Part shown: positions 44,363 to 52,727 of the stretch, in pieces
Layout: each line of letters begins with the position of its first letter
Numbering within the stretch: the first letter of the stretch is position 1
Origin: Pigmentiphaga humi
GTDB taxonomy: Bacteria > Pseudomonadota > Gammaproteobacteria > Burkholderiales > Burkholderiaceae_B
Assembly (NCBI RefSeq): GCF_900606115.1
Contig: NZ_UWPJ01000008.1
Coordinates: forward strand, 235,882-299,881
Direction of reading: 5' to 3'
DNA: 64,000 nucleotides
Program-made: the position numbers and the translations under genes
The notes under the pieces: model-generated
What the model saw: the letters and a program-made list of their open reading frames with translations, nothing else
Database searches by the model: none
Told to the model about the DNA's origin: nothing

Positions 44363-45799
44363 TCAGGCATATTTCGGCGCATGGCCGGGAGGCGGGGTCG
44401 CGCCGAAGCCGCCGCGGCCAACGACCGCGTCGCGTCCGCCATGGCGAGCCACCAGCGCCTGCTGTTGCGCACGAGCGCGCCGGTCCACTTCGACCGGATC
44501 GACCTGCCGCAGCAGTTCGCCATGCAAGGCTTGCAGGACGGAGGCATGCTCGGGACGGCCGGCAAGGTCGTCGAGCTCCTCGGGATCGGCGGCGAGATCG
44601 AACAACTGCGGCGGCATGCCGACGTAGTGCACGTACTTGTAGCGGTCCTGGCGAATCATGAACGCAGCGCTGGCCGCTCCCGCCGCGTGATACTCGGCGA
44701 ACGCCGCGCGCCGTGTATCGCGAGGCGCGTCGCGGGCCGTCCCGATCAGCGATGCGCCGCGCAAGCCCGGCCTGGACGCAAGCCCGTACGCATGCAGGAG
44801 AGTCGGATAGACATCGACCAGCGACACCGGCGTCGTCGCGGTTGCCGACGGAATGCCGCCACCGCTCAGGATCATGGGGATGCCGGCCGACTCCTCGTAC
44901 ATCGTCGATTTGCCCCACAATCCCCGCGCGCCCATGTTGTCGCCATGGTCGCTCGCATAGATCACCAGGGTATCGGCCGCTGCGCCGCTATGGTCGAGCG
45001 CGGCAAGCACCCTGCCCACGTGATCGTCCATGAACGACACCAGGCCCAGGTACGAGGCCAGCGCGATGCGCCGCGTCTCGTCGGTGTGGAAGCGATCCGT
45101 AATGAAGCACTCGCGCAGGGCATCGAGCCAAGGATGGGCCGGCCACGCTTCCGGAGCGCTGGCCTTGGGCAGCGGGATCGAGGCGGGATCGTAGAGGTCG
45201 TAGAAGGCGCGCGGCGCAATCAGCGGGAAATGCGGAGCGACCCACCCCACGAAGAGCGTCCACGGGCCGCCCCGGCCCCGGTTTTTCAGCCAGCCGCACG
45301 CCGCGTCGGTGACCCGCCGGTCGTATTCGGTATAGCTGCTTTCTCCCGGACCGATCTCGGTCGCGACCGCCTTGCTCTTGGTGCGCACGGGCAAGGGGTC
45401 CCGCACCGACCCGAGGACATCGCCGACGCCGTCGACCACGTGCATGGGCAGTATCTGTTCGGTGAATCCCGTGTCGTCCTCGGCATTGCGGTAGTGGAGC
45501 TTGCCGATCGAGAAGGAAGGAATGCCGGCTTCGCGCAGCGCATGGCCCCACGACGGCGGGTGCCCGCCATACGGCGTGGCGTTGTCCCAGCAATCGATGT
45601 CCGAGGGGTAGCGGCCGGTGGCGAACGCGGCGCGTGCGGGAATGCAGATGGGCGAGTTGGTATAGGCCGCGCTGAAACGCGTGCCCGATGCCGCCAGCCG
45701 GTCGATATTCGGCGTCCTGACCAGCGGATGCCCGGCGCAGCCGAGCACGCGGCCGGCATGCTCGTCCGACATCAATATCAGTACGTTCTTGAAACTCAT
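44363..45799 (-). CDS. Sulfatase (formylglycine-dependent, choline-sulfatase/arylsulfatase type)
   Basis: A 478-residue sulfatase. The formylglycine motif is Cys52-I-P-A-Arg56 in SPICIPARAAFATGRYP, so it is the Cys type requiring the formylglycine-generating enzyme or an anaerobic maturase. Metal ligands sit in LMSDEHAG and VIYASDHGDNMG, and LGLVSFMDDHVGRVL is a family landmark. There is no signal peptide, so a cytoplasmic location is expected, as for choline sulfatase. Its ATG overlaps the stop of the upstream Bug gene (ATGA), a tight link between uptake and desulfation. A sulfated small organic acid is a reasonable guess for the substrate. Confidence 0.9.
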   Translation of the reverse strand: MSFKNVLILMSDEHAGRVLGCAGHPLVRTPNIDRLAASGTRFSAAYTNSPICIPARAAFATGRYPSDIDCWDNATPYGGHPPSWGHALREAGIPSFSIGKLHYRNAEDDTGFTEQILPMHVVDGVGDVLGSVRDPLPVRTKSKAVATEIGPGESSYTEYDRRVTDAACGWLKNRGRGGPWTLFVGWVAPHFPLIAPRAFYDLYDPASIPLPKASAPEAWPAHPWLDALRECFITDRFHTDETRRIALASYLGLVSFMDDHVGRVLAALDHSGAAADTLVIYASDHGDNMGARGLWGKSTMYEESAGIPMILSGGGIPSATATTPVSLVDVYPTLLHAYGLASRPGLRGASLIGTARDAPRDTRRAAFAEYHAAGAASAAFMIRQDRYKYVHYVGMPPQLFDLAADPEELDDLAGRPEHASVLQALHGELLRQVDPVEVDRRARAQQQALVARHGGRDAVVGRGGFGATPPPGHAPKYA

Positions 45800-46791
45800 T
45801 CGAACTTCATCCCGGTGCGCTTGGCGACCTCGGTCCACTTCGCCGTCTCGTCCTTGAAGGCCGCGGCAAAGGCTTGCGGCGTGGAGCCGACGATCTCCGC
45901 GCCTTCGTTGGCGAGGAGCGCGCGCACCTGCGGCTGCGCCAATGCGTCGGTTATCGCCCCATGCAGGCGCTCGACGATGGCGGGAGGCGTTTTCGCCGGA
46001 ACGAAAAACCCTTGCCATTGCAGCGCCTCGTAGTTCGCGTAGCCGAGTTCATGCAGGCTCGGCACGTCGGGGAGCACGGACGAACGTTCCAGCGAGGAAA
46101 CCGCCAGGGCGCGGAGCTTGCCCGACTTGATGTACTGCTGCGCCAAGGGCGGCACGAGGAACGCTAGCTGGACCTCGCCTCCCAGCACCGCATTCAGCGC
46201 CGGCGCAGCGCCGCGATAGGGGATGTGGCGAGCGTCGATGCCGGATTGCTGCCTGAGCAGTTCGAATGCGAAGTGGCCCGCCGACCCGTGGCCTCCGGAA
46301 CTGAACGTCAGCTCGCCGGGCCGCTTCTTCGACTCCACAACCAGCTCTTTCACGGTCGCGGCCGCCACCGACGGATGCACGACGAGCACCTGCGGGATCG
46401 ACACCGTCATGGTGACGGGGGCCAGGTCCCGCTGCGGATCGAACCGCAGATTGGGCGCCAGCAACCGGCTCAGCGCGAGCACCGATGTGGCGTATAGCAG
46501 CGTATGGCCATCCGGCTCGGCGCGGGCGACGGCTTCCGCGCCGATATTGCCGCTGGCGCCGCTGCGGTTGTCGATCACCACAGGCTGTCCCAGCGACTTC
46601 GACAACTGCTGTCCGAGTGCGCGCGCGAACGTATCGGCCCCGCCGCCCGGTGCATACGGGACGATGATCTTGATGGGGGCCGAAGGATAGTCTGCCGGCG
46701 CGGCGAAGGCCGGGCCGAACGGCAACACCCCCGCTAGCGCGACAACCCAAAGCCTGGCGAATCCGCTCGTTGACTTGCGACCGATGAACAC
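45796..46791 (-). CDS. Bug/TctC-family periplasmic solute-binding receptor
   Basis: A 331-residue receptor. I chose the GTG at 46791, which has GGGAG six bases upstream and gives a normal signal peptide (SGFARLWVVALAGVLPFGPAFA), over an ATG at 46830 without such a site. The Bug motif is YPSAPIKIIVPYAPGGGADTFAR. It is the first gene of the unit Bug-sulfatase-enolase and overlaps the sulfatase gene, so the ligand may be a sulfate ester. It is divergent from the LysR gene at 46966. Confidence 0.9.
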   Translation of the reverse strand: MFIGRKSTSGFARLWVVALAGVLPFGPAFAAPADYPSAPIKIIVPYAPGGGADTFARALGQQLSKSLGQPVVIDNRSGASGNIGAEAVARAEPDGHTLLYATSVLALSRLLAPNLRFDPQRDLAPVTMTVSIPQVLVVHPSVAAATVKELVVESKKRPGELTFSSGGHGSAGHFAFELLRQQSGIDARHIPYRGAAPALNAVLGGEVQLAFLVPPLAQQYIKSGKLRALAVSSLERSSVLPDVPSLHELGYANYEALQWQGFFVPAKTPPAIVERLHGAITDALAQPQVRALLANEGAEIVGSTPQAFAAAFKDETAKWTEVAKRTGMKFE

Positions 46792-46965
46792 TGGCGTCTC
46801 CCGATCCCGGATGGTTTCCGGTGTATGCATGAATTCTAGGGACGACGGTTCATGCTGTCGTGTTCAAATATTCGATATGTTCAGTCAAAAAGAGAATGCC
46901 CCCCCTACGCGCTTACGCGCGCCCCGAATGGTGGGCCCCCAGCCGCTGCGCGGTGGAGGAATGAT

Positions 46966-47892
46966 ATGAAACTCGATCTCAGGCTGCTCCAGGCGATGCA
47001 GGCGGTCATGACGGAAGGAACAGTCACGGCGGCCGCGCGGCGTCTGCATCGCACCCAGTCGGTGGTCAGCCGCATGATCGCCGAACTGGAAGGAAGGCTG
47101 CAGTTCGCGCTGTTCCGGCGCGAGCGGCAGCGCCTGATTCCCACCGAGGCCGGCCTGGCCTTCTATCGGGAAACCGAACGCGCGTTCGCGGCCTTGAACG
47201 ATATCGAGGAGGCTGCTCGCCGGGTACGCGAGGGGCATTCGCTGCCGCTGCGCCTGCTCGCGACCTCCCACATCGTGCATGGGCTGCTGCCCACCGCGCT
47301 CAGCAGGCTCGACCGCGAGTACGCCGGCTTTCGCTTCGTACTGGAGATCCGGCAGCGCGAGTACGTCAGCCATTGGGTGCGCAATCGCCAGTTCGACCTG
47401 GGGATCGTGGCGCAATGGGAGGACATGCCGGGCGTGGATGCTCATCCCTTGCTCGAAATGCCCTTGTTCGTCGCCATGAACGAGTCCGATCCGCTGGCGC
47501 GCAAGCGCCGGATCGGCATGGCGGACCTGGCCGCGGCGCCCTTCATCGCGGTCCGGCCCGGCACGCCGATGCGCGCGCTGTGCGACGAGGCTTTCGCCGC
47601 GGCCGGACTGCGGCCCTCGCCGAGGGGCGAAACCGCCTCGGTATTGTCGGCGGGGCAGCTTGCCGCGCAAGGATTGGGCGCAACGGTAGTCGATCCGTTC
47701 GTGGCCCACGCCCTGATCGCGGATTCCGGTGCGGCCGTCAGGCCATTGGCGCCGCGCATGACGATGGTCTATCACGCGCTGAAACCGCCAGGCGACGCCC
47801 CCAGTCCCGTGGAGGCCAGGCTGATCGAGCACATGCGGGCAATCGCCCGCGACACCGTGGCACGGGTGAAACGCGCGGCCGGAGAGAAATGA
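46966..47892 (+). CDS. LysR-family transcriptional regulator
   Basis: A 308-residue LysR protein. The helix-turn-helix region is LRLLQAMQAVMTEGTVTAAARRLHRTQSVVSRMIAELE, and the two effector subdomains follow (QREYVSHWVRNRQFDLGIVAQ, GLGATVVDPFVAHAL). GGAGGA lies six bases ahead of the ATG at 46966. It is divergent from the Bug-sulfatase-enolase unit with 174 bp between starts, which makes it the likely activator of those genes. The effector is unknown. Confidence 0.93.
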   Translation: MKLDLRLLQAMQAVMTEGTVTAAARRLHRTQSVVSRMIAELEGRLQFALFRRERQRLIPTEAGLAFYRETERAFAALNDIEEAARRVREGHSLPLRLLATSHIVHGLLPTALSRLDREYAGFRFVLEIRQREYVSHWVRNRQFDLGIVAQWEDMPGVDAHPLLEMPLFVAMNESDPLARKRRIGMADLAAAPFIAVRPGTPMRALCDEAFAAAGLRPSPRGETASVLSAGQLAAQGLGATVVDPFVAHALIADSGAAVRPLAPRMTMVYHALKPPGDAPSPVEARLIEHMRAIARDTVARVKRAAGEK

Positions 47893-47917
47893 CCCGGAGC
47901 GCGCAATACGGGCGCGC

Positions 47918-49195
47918 TCAGCCCAGCCTGGGCAGCGCGCGGTACAGCACATCCACCCCCGCCATGAAATCGTCGATTTCCATGGCTTCGGCCGGATTGT
48001 GCGAGCCGTTCTCGTTGCGGATGAAGATCATGCCGGACGGGATGCCGGCGTTGGCGAACAGGGCCGCGTCATGGCCGGCGCCGCTGGGGATGCGCTCCAC
48101 GGGCTCGCCGGCTTCTTTCGAGGCCTCGAGCAGCACCTTTACCACCTCGGGATCCATCGTGGCCGGCGCCGACTCGATCCGGCGATCGAATTCGAAACGC
48201 ACGCCGCGCTGGCGCGCGACGGCATCGCATTCGGCGCGCATGACGCGGTAGAACTCCTCCAGTGTCTCGGTGCTCTCGCTGCGCACCTCGAAACTGAAAT
48301 CGACCTTGCCCGGAATGCGCGAGACGGCGTGCTCGGCCGGATCGGTGCCCATGACGCCGGCGGTGACGACGAGGTCGTTGCCGCGTTCGAGCAGCACGCG
48401 CCAGTGTTCGTCGAGACGCATCAGCAGGTCGGAGACGGCGAACACGGCATCGTTGCGCAGCCAGCGCGGCACCGCGCCGGAGTGGCCCGGCTCGCCCAGG
48501 CATTGCACGTGGTTGTGGCGGATGTTGCCGCGTATGCCGGAGACGATGGCGGTGGGCCACTTGCGCGCCACCATCAGCGGCCCTTGTTCGATATGCAGTT
48601 CCAGGTAGTTCCTGACGCCGCCCACCCACGGCACCGGCTTGCCGGCGGCGATGGCGTCCACGTCGGCGCCGACGCTGGCCATGGCCTGCGCCAGCGTGCG
48701 GCCGCTGCGCTTGTTCTTCAGTTCCAGGTCTTCGGGCTTGAGCTTGCCCAGGATCGCGCCGGATCCCATGTAGGCCTTGCCGAACCAGGCGCTTTCTTCG
48801 CCGCGCATGGCCGCGACCCAGAGCGGATGGGGCAGCCGCACCCCTTCGTCCTTGAGCCGCTTCAGGCACAGCAGCCCGGCGATGACGCCGGCCAGCCCGT
48901 CGTAGTTGCCGCCCTGCGGCACCGAATCGACGTGCGACCCGCACACCACGGGCGCCTGCGCGCCGCCGTCCGGCAGGCGGAAGATGACGTTGGCGGCGGG
49001 GTCGGTGTCGGCAACGATGCCGTGGCGGCCGGCCCACTCGACGAGGGCTTCCAGGCACGCCGTTTCCGACGGCCCATAGCTCTCGCGCGAGACGCCCACG
49101 CCGTCGAAGCTGAGCGCGCGGATGCGTTCGAACAGGTCGAGCGCATCCTGCCGGCCGGGCACGTTCTTTTCGACGGGTATCTCGGTTGCGCTCAT
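47918..49195 (-). CDS. M20-family N-carbamoyl-amino-acid/ureido amidohydrolase
   Basis: A 425-residue dinuclear zinc amidohydrolase of the hydantoinase/carbamoylase (HyuC, AllC, beta-ureidopropionase) branch. Zinc-binding segments are VVCGSHVDSVPQGGNYDG and MRGEESAWFG; the dimerisation lid contains GIRGNIRHNHVQCLGEPGHSG, and PSGAGHDAALFANAGIPSGMIFI is the signature C-terminal stretch. These enzymes remove carbamoyl groups from N-carbamoyl amino acids. It lies 7 bp downstream of pyrD and is co-transcribed with pyrK and an MFS gene. In that setting N-carbamoyl-L-aspartate (ureidosuccinate) is an attractive but unproven substrate. Confidence 0.9.
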   Translation of the reverse strand: MSATEIPVEKNVPGRQDALDLFERIRALSFDGVGVSRESYGPSETACLEALVEWAGRHGIVADTDPAANVIFRLPDGGAQAPVVCGSHVDSVPQGGNYDGLAGVIAGLLCLKRLKDEGVRLPHPLWVAAMRGEESAWFGKAYMGSGAILGKLKPEDLELKNKRSGRTLAQAMASVGADVDAIAAGKPVPWVGGVRNYLELHIEQGPLMVARKWPTAIVSGIRGNIRHNHVQCLGEPGHSGAVPRWLRNDAVFAVSDLLMRLDEHWRVLLERGNDLVVTAGVMGTDPAEHAVSRIPGKVDFSFEVRSESTETLEEFYRVMRAECDAVARQRGVRFEFDRRIESAPATMDPEVVKVLLEASKEAGEPVERIPSGAGHDAALFANAGIPSGMIFIRNENGSHNPAEAMEIDDFMAGVDVLYRALPRLG

Positions 49196-49202
49196 ACCGG
49201 CC

Positions 49203-50138
49203 TCACGCCATGGCCTCGAAAGGTTCGAAACCCGTGTCCTCCACCGCGCCCACCAGGCCCTGCAGATTGGGCAGGCCGTGGCGCTGGCAGTAGCGCACCA
49301 GGCCGTCGAGAACGTCGATCATCGCGGTAGGGCGGACGAAGGTCGCGGTGCCGACCTGGACCGCCCGCGCACCGGCGAGCATGAATTCGATCGCGTCCTC
49401 GGCGGTGGAGATGCCGCCGCAGCCGATGACGGGAATGCTGACCGCGCGATGGCATTGGTAGACCATGCGCACGACGATGGGCTTGACCGCCGGGCCCGAC
49501 ATCCCGCCCATCACGTTGCCGAGCTTGGGCCGGCGCGTCTCGATGTCGATCGCCATGCCCAGGATGGTGTTGGCGACCACCAGGGCATCCGCTCCTTCCT
49601 CCTGGGCGGCGCGCGCCACGTTGGCGATCTCGCCGGTATTGGGGGTGAGCTTGACCCACAGCGGCAGCGAGGTCGAGGCGCGCAGGGCTTTCACCACCGC
49701 AGCGGTGGAGCGTGCGTGCATGGCGAAGGCCTTGCCGTCTTCCTCGATGTTGGGGCAGGAGATGTTGGCTTCGATCCCGGCCACGCCCTCGACCTGGGAC
49801 AACTCGGCGGCCAGCCGGGCGAAACCGTCGCTGGATGGCGCCGAGATGCTCACCACCAGCGGCGGCGCGTAGCGCCGGTAAAAAGGCACGGTCTCGCGGA
49901 TGAAGTATTCCGAACCCTTGCTGGGAATGCCGATGGCATTGAGCATGCCGCTGTGCACCTCGGCCACGCGCGGCACCGGATTGCCCGTGCGCTTCTCGTG
50001 CGTGATCGTCTTGGTGACGAAGGCGCCCAGCCGGTTCAGGTCTATGGTGTGGCCCAGGCCCTCGGCGAACGTGCCCGAGGCCGGCATCACCGGATTGGAC
50101 AGGCGCAGCCCGCCCACGTCCAGAGAAAGATCGACCAT
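49203..50138 (-). CDS. pyrD: Dihydroorotate dehydrogenase, class 1B catalytic subunit (PyrD type)
   Basis: A 311-residue FMN TIM-barrel protein. It starts LSLDVGGLRLSNPVMPASGTFAEG and has the active-site loop EANISCPNIEEDG, whose cysteine is the catalytic base of class 1 enzymes (class 2 uses serine). Later motifs are WVKLTPNTGEIANVA, MSGPAVKPI and VIGCGGISTAEDAIEFMLAGA, the FMN phosphate site. The ATG overlaps the pyrK stop by one base. Class 1B enzymes work with PyrK to exchange electrons with NAD. Betaproteobacteria normally synthesise pyrimidines with the membrane class 2 enzyme, so this soluble pair is probably an accessory, perhaps catabolic, system. Confidence 0.9.
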   Translation of the reverse strand: MVDLSLDVGGLRLSNPVMPASGTFAEGLGHTIDLNRLGAFVTKTITHEKRTGNPVPRVAEVHSGMLNAIGIPSKGSEYFIRETVPFYRRYAPPLVVSISAPSSDGFARLAAELSQVEGVAGIEANISCPNIEEDGKAFAMHARSTAAVVKALRASTSLPLWVKLTPNTGEIANVARAAQEEGADALVVANTILGMAIDIETRRPKLGNVMGGMSGPAVKPIVVRMVYQCHRAVSIPVIGCGGISTAEDAIEFMLAGARAVQVGTATFVRPTAMIDVLDGLVRYCQRHGLPNLQGLVGAVEDTGFEPFEAMA

Positions 50139-50974
50139 CACGCCACCTCCGCCAGGGCGAACACCGGGCCGTCCCAGCAGACGCGCTTGCTCACCAGCTT
50201 GCCGTCTTCGCGGAAGGCGCGCACGCAGCAATAGCACATGCCTATGCCACAGGCCATCTGCTGCTCCATGGCCACTTCGCCCGGCACCGACAGCTCGGCG
50301 CCCAGCCGCTGCATCAGCAGCGTCAGGCGCGACGAGCCACAGGTGTAGAAGGCATCCGCGCGCCCGGCCGCATGCAGCTCGCGCAGCAGGCGCTCGACGT
50401 TCTCGACCGAGCTCGTTCCGGCCTGGTCGGTGACTTCGATGATGGCCGCGCCGATCGCGGCGAAGCGCTGCTGCGACATCAAGTTGTCGGCATCGCGCGC
50501 GCTCAGGATGGCCGTGACGCCCACGCCCGCGGCCGCCGCCAGCTCGGCCAGCGGCGCGAGCGTCGCCAGGCCCACGCCGCGCCCCAGCACGACGATGTTG
50601 CGCGCGCCCGGCGGCAGCGTGAAACCCACGCCCAGCGGGCCGAGCATGGGCAGCTCGTCGCCCGGCGCCAGCGTCGCCAGGCCGCGCGTGCCGGCGCCCG
50701 TGACCTTGTACAGGAACTCGACCCGCCCCGTTGCCGGATCGGCCTTGTAGGTGCTCATCGGCCGCCGGAAGAACGGCGCGTCGCGCTCCGTGGCCGGGCA
50801 CAGCAGGTGGAAGAACTGCCCCGCCTCGGCGCCCGCCGCCACCGCGCCCGCATCCAGCACCAGATGCTTGTAGTCGCGGTTGACCCATTCATTGCCGACT
50901 ACCACGCCATGGGTATCCGGCGCGTACGGTCCGGCGCAACTGCTGACATGCGATTCGGACGATACAACTTTCAT
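50138..50974 (-). CDS. pyrK: Dihydroorotate dehydrogenase electron-transfer subunit (PyrK type)
   Basis: A 278-residue FAD/NAD(P)-binding oxidoreductase with a C-terminal 2Fe-2S cluster. The FAD-binding RRPMSTYK motif, the NAD-binding VVLGRGVGLATLAPLA stretch and the cluster cysteines Cys242, Cys247, Cys250 and Cys266 (CGIGMCYCC..C) fit PyrK. About 20 extra residues precede the ferredoxin-reductase-like barrel. The next gene, pyrD, overlaps its stop (TGATG), giving coupled expression of the heterotetramer. It is preceded by a hairpin-rich intergenic repeat that separates it from the MFS gene. Confidence 0.88.
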   Translation of the reverse strand: MKVVSSESHVSSCAGPYAPDTHGVVVGNEWVNRDYKHLVLDAGAVAAGAEAGQFFHLLCPATERDAPFFRRPMSTYKADPATGRVEFLYKVTGAGTRGLATLAPGDELPMLGPLGVGFTLPPGARNIVVLGRGVGLATLAPLAELAAAAGVGVTAILSARDADNLMSQQRFAAIGAAIIEVTDQAGTSSVENVERLLRELHAAGRADAFYTCGSSRLTLLMQRLGAELSVPGEVAMEQQMACGIGMCYCCVRAFREDGKLVSKRVCWDGPVFALAEVA

Positions 50975-51024
50975 TCTGATTCCTCTGCCCGGGGAAATGC
51001 CCCCAGCACTCGATACCTCTTACT

Positions 51025-51100
51025 CAGGGCACGGCGGATCCGGCTTTGCCGGTCCGCCAGTGCCGCCCCCAAGGGGGACGCGCGTCAGCGCGCAGAGAGG
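51025..51100. repeat. Dispersed intergenic hairpin repeat (copy 1)
   Basis: This stretch can form three hairpins in a row: GCGGATCCGG/CCGGTCCGC, CCCCC-AA-GGGGG and GCGCG-TCA-GCGCGC. It matches 62468-62545 closely in the first two thirds (CAGGGCAC.GCGGATCCGG onwards), while the third stem differs in sequence but keeps its pairing. It lies between the MFS stop and the pyrK start and could act as attenuator or terminator within that operon. Confidence 0.7.
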
Positions 51101-51101
51101 G

Positions 51102-52352
51102 TTACTCCAACTTTGCACCCTTGCGTTCGGGGATCAGGAAGAGCGTGGCAATGATGTCCAGCACATAGATCGACGCCAGCAGCGCGATCGCATGGCTGAA
51201 GGAATACTGCGCGGCGATCGCGCCGACCGCCAGCGGGCCGAAGCCGCCGACCGCGCGGCCGATGTTGAACAGCACGTTCTGCGCGGTGGCGCGCGCCTGG
51301 GTGGGATACAGCTCAGAGATCAGCGCGCCGTAGCCGCCCAGCATGCCGTTGACGAAAACGCCCATGATGGCGCCGCCGATCAGCAGCGCATATTCCGAGT
51401 TGAGCTGCGAATAGGCGAGTACGGACAGGACCGCACCGACCTGGTAGAGCAGGAAAATGGGCCGGCGGCCGATGCGGTCGGCCAGTTGGCCGAACAGCCA
51501 GATGCCGAAGGCCATGCCCAGGATGGTCACGGCGGTCCAGGCGGCCGACTTGGTCAGCGAGTAGCCGAACTGCTTGCTCAGGTAGGACGGCATCCAGATC
51601 ATCACGCCGTAATAGCCGAAGTTCTGCACCGAGGTCAGGATGACCACGCCCAGGCTGGTGCGGGTGGTCTTGGCATCGGCCACCAGCAGCTTGAACGAGT
51701 TTTCCTTGGGCGCCGTGGACTTCTGGGCTTCGACGAAGATCTTGGGCTCGCCGATGAAATGACGGATCACGAAGGCGACGACGGCGGGCAGCACGCCGAC
51801 CGCGAACATGCCGCGCCAGCCGATGATGGGCAGCAGCACGGGCGTGATCAGGGCCGCGGCCAGCACGCCGGCTTGCCAGCCCAGGCCGACATAGGAACTC
51901 ATGCGCGCGCGCTGCTCGGGACGGCAGGCCTCGGCGGCGAGCGCCATGCCGATGCCGAATTCGCCGCCCAGGCCCAGGCCGGCGATGGTCCGGTACGCCA
52001 GCAGGTCCCAGTAGCCCTGGGCGAAGGCGCACAGGCCGGTGAAGATGGCGAACAGCAGGATGGTCCAGTTCAGAACGCGCACACGGCCGTACTTGTCGCT
52101 GAGCCAGCCGAACAGGATGCCGCCGACCACGGCGCCTATCAGCGTCCAGGTCACCAGCGATCCGCCCTGCGTACTGGTCAGCCCGAGGTCGGCCGAGATG
52201 GCCGCCAGGATGAAACCGAGGATCAGCAGGTCGAAACCGTCGAGCGCGTAGCCCACGGTCGAAGCGATGACGGCCTTGCGGGCGTAGTCGTCGCCTTCAT
52301 TCGCCTGGACGGCGGGGATGTCCCCGGGACGCGCGGCGGTCTTGTCTGTCAT
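51102..52352 (-). CDS. MFS transporter, aromatic/organic acid:H+ symporter-like
   Basis: A 416-residue major facilitator protein with 12 predicted membrane helices. The signature loop between helices 2 and 3 is GWLSDKYGRVRVL, repeated in the second half as GQLADRIGRRPIF. DGFDLLILGFILAAI in helix 1 is typical of the aromatic acid:H+ and related sialate/metabolite symporters. It is the first gene of a reverse-strand unit with pyrK, pyrD and the M20 amidohydrolase, and it faces the XRE-pyrE genes. Orotate, dihydroorotate or carbamoyl-aspartate are candidate substrates by context only. Confidence 0.9.
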   Translation of the reverse strand: MTDKTAARPGDIPAVQANEGDDYARKAVIASTVGYALDGFDLLILGFILAAISADLGLTSTQGGSLVTWTLIGAVVGGILFGWLSDKYGRVRVLNWTILLFAIFTGLCAFAQGYWDLLAYRTIAGLGLGGEFGIGMALAAEACRPEQRARMSSYVGLGWQAGVLAAALITPVLLPIIGWRGMFAVGVLPAVVAFVIRHFIGEPKIFVEAQKSTAPKENSFKLLVADAKTTRTSLGVVILTSVQNFGYYGVMIWMPSYLSKQFGYSLTKSAAWTAVTILGMAFGIWLFGQLADRIGRRPIFLLYQVGAVLSVLAYSQLNSEYALLIGGAIMGVFVNGMLGGYGALISELYPTQARATAQNVLFNIGRAVGGFGPLAVGAIAAQYSFSHAIALLASIYVLDIIATLFLIPERKGAKLE

Positions 52353-52727
52353 TTCCTATCTCCGAAAGGAAGTACTGCAACGGTCAACAAAGAATGGTTG
52401 CCCGCGCCCGGATACCCGGTACGCGAATGCAGACAGGCACAAAGGCTGCCGGCGCGGTTCCCCCCACGACACCTGAGCGCTCGTGGCAAACGTAGACGAC
52501 GCATTTGCATTTACGCCGCACGTCTTTTTTTTTAGACTATGACACTTTTCCTTACCTTACAAGCGGAATTTCACTAAGCTTTCATGGTGAATCGCAGCCC
52601 TTGTCCGGACCGCGCAAAATTGGTGCAAAGCCGCATCGAATAAGGAGAAGAAAAGGAGGTACATCCCCGGTTTGGTGCATTCCCGTACGTTCACCAGGAA
52701 AGTTTTTTCTCATTTTTTAGACCTTCG
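52353..52727. promoter_or_regulatory. 375-bp divergent promoter region between the MFS and XRE genes
   Basis: This is the most AT-rich long intergenic stretch of the window. On the reverse strand TTGTAA and TAGTCT-like boxes around 52535-52565 could form the promoter of the MFS-pyrK-pyrD-M20 operon. An inverted pair TTCAC at 52570-52574 and GTGAA at 52587-52591 is a candidate operator for the XRE regulator. No open frame here looks like a real gene; the 71-codon one at 52505 lacks a ribosome site and any recognisable feature. Confidence 0.45.

Noticed and set aside
52505..52720. A 71-codon frame ahead of the XRE gene
   Set aside because: It has no ribosome site or recognisable sequence and lies in the AT-rich divergent promoter region.
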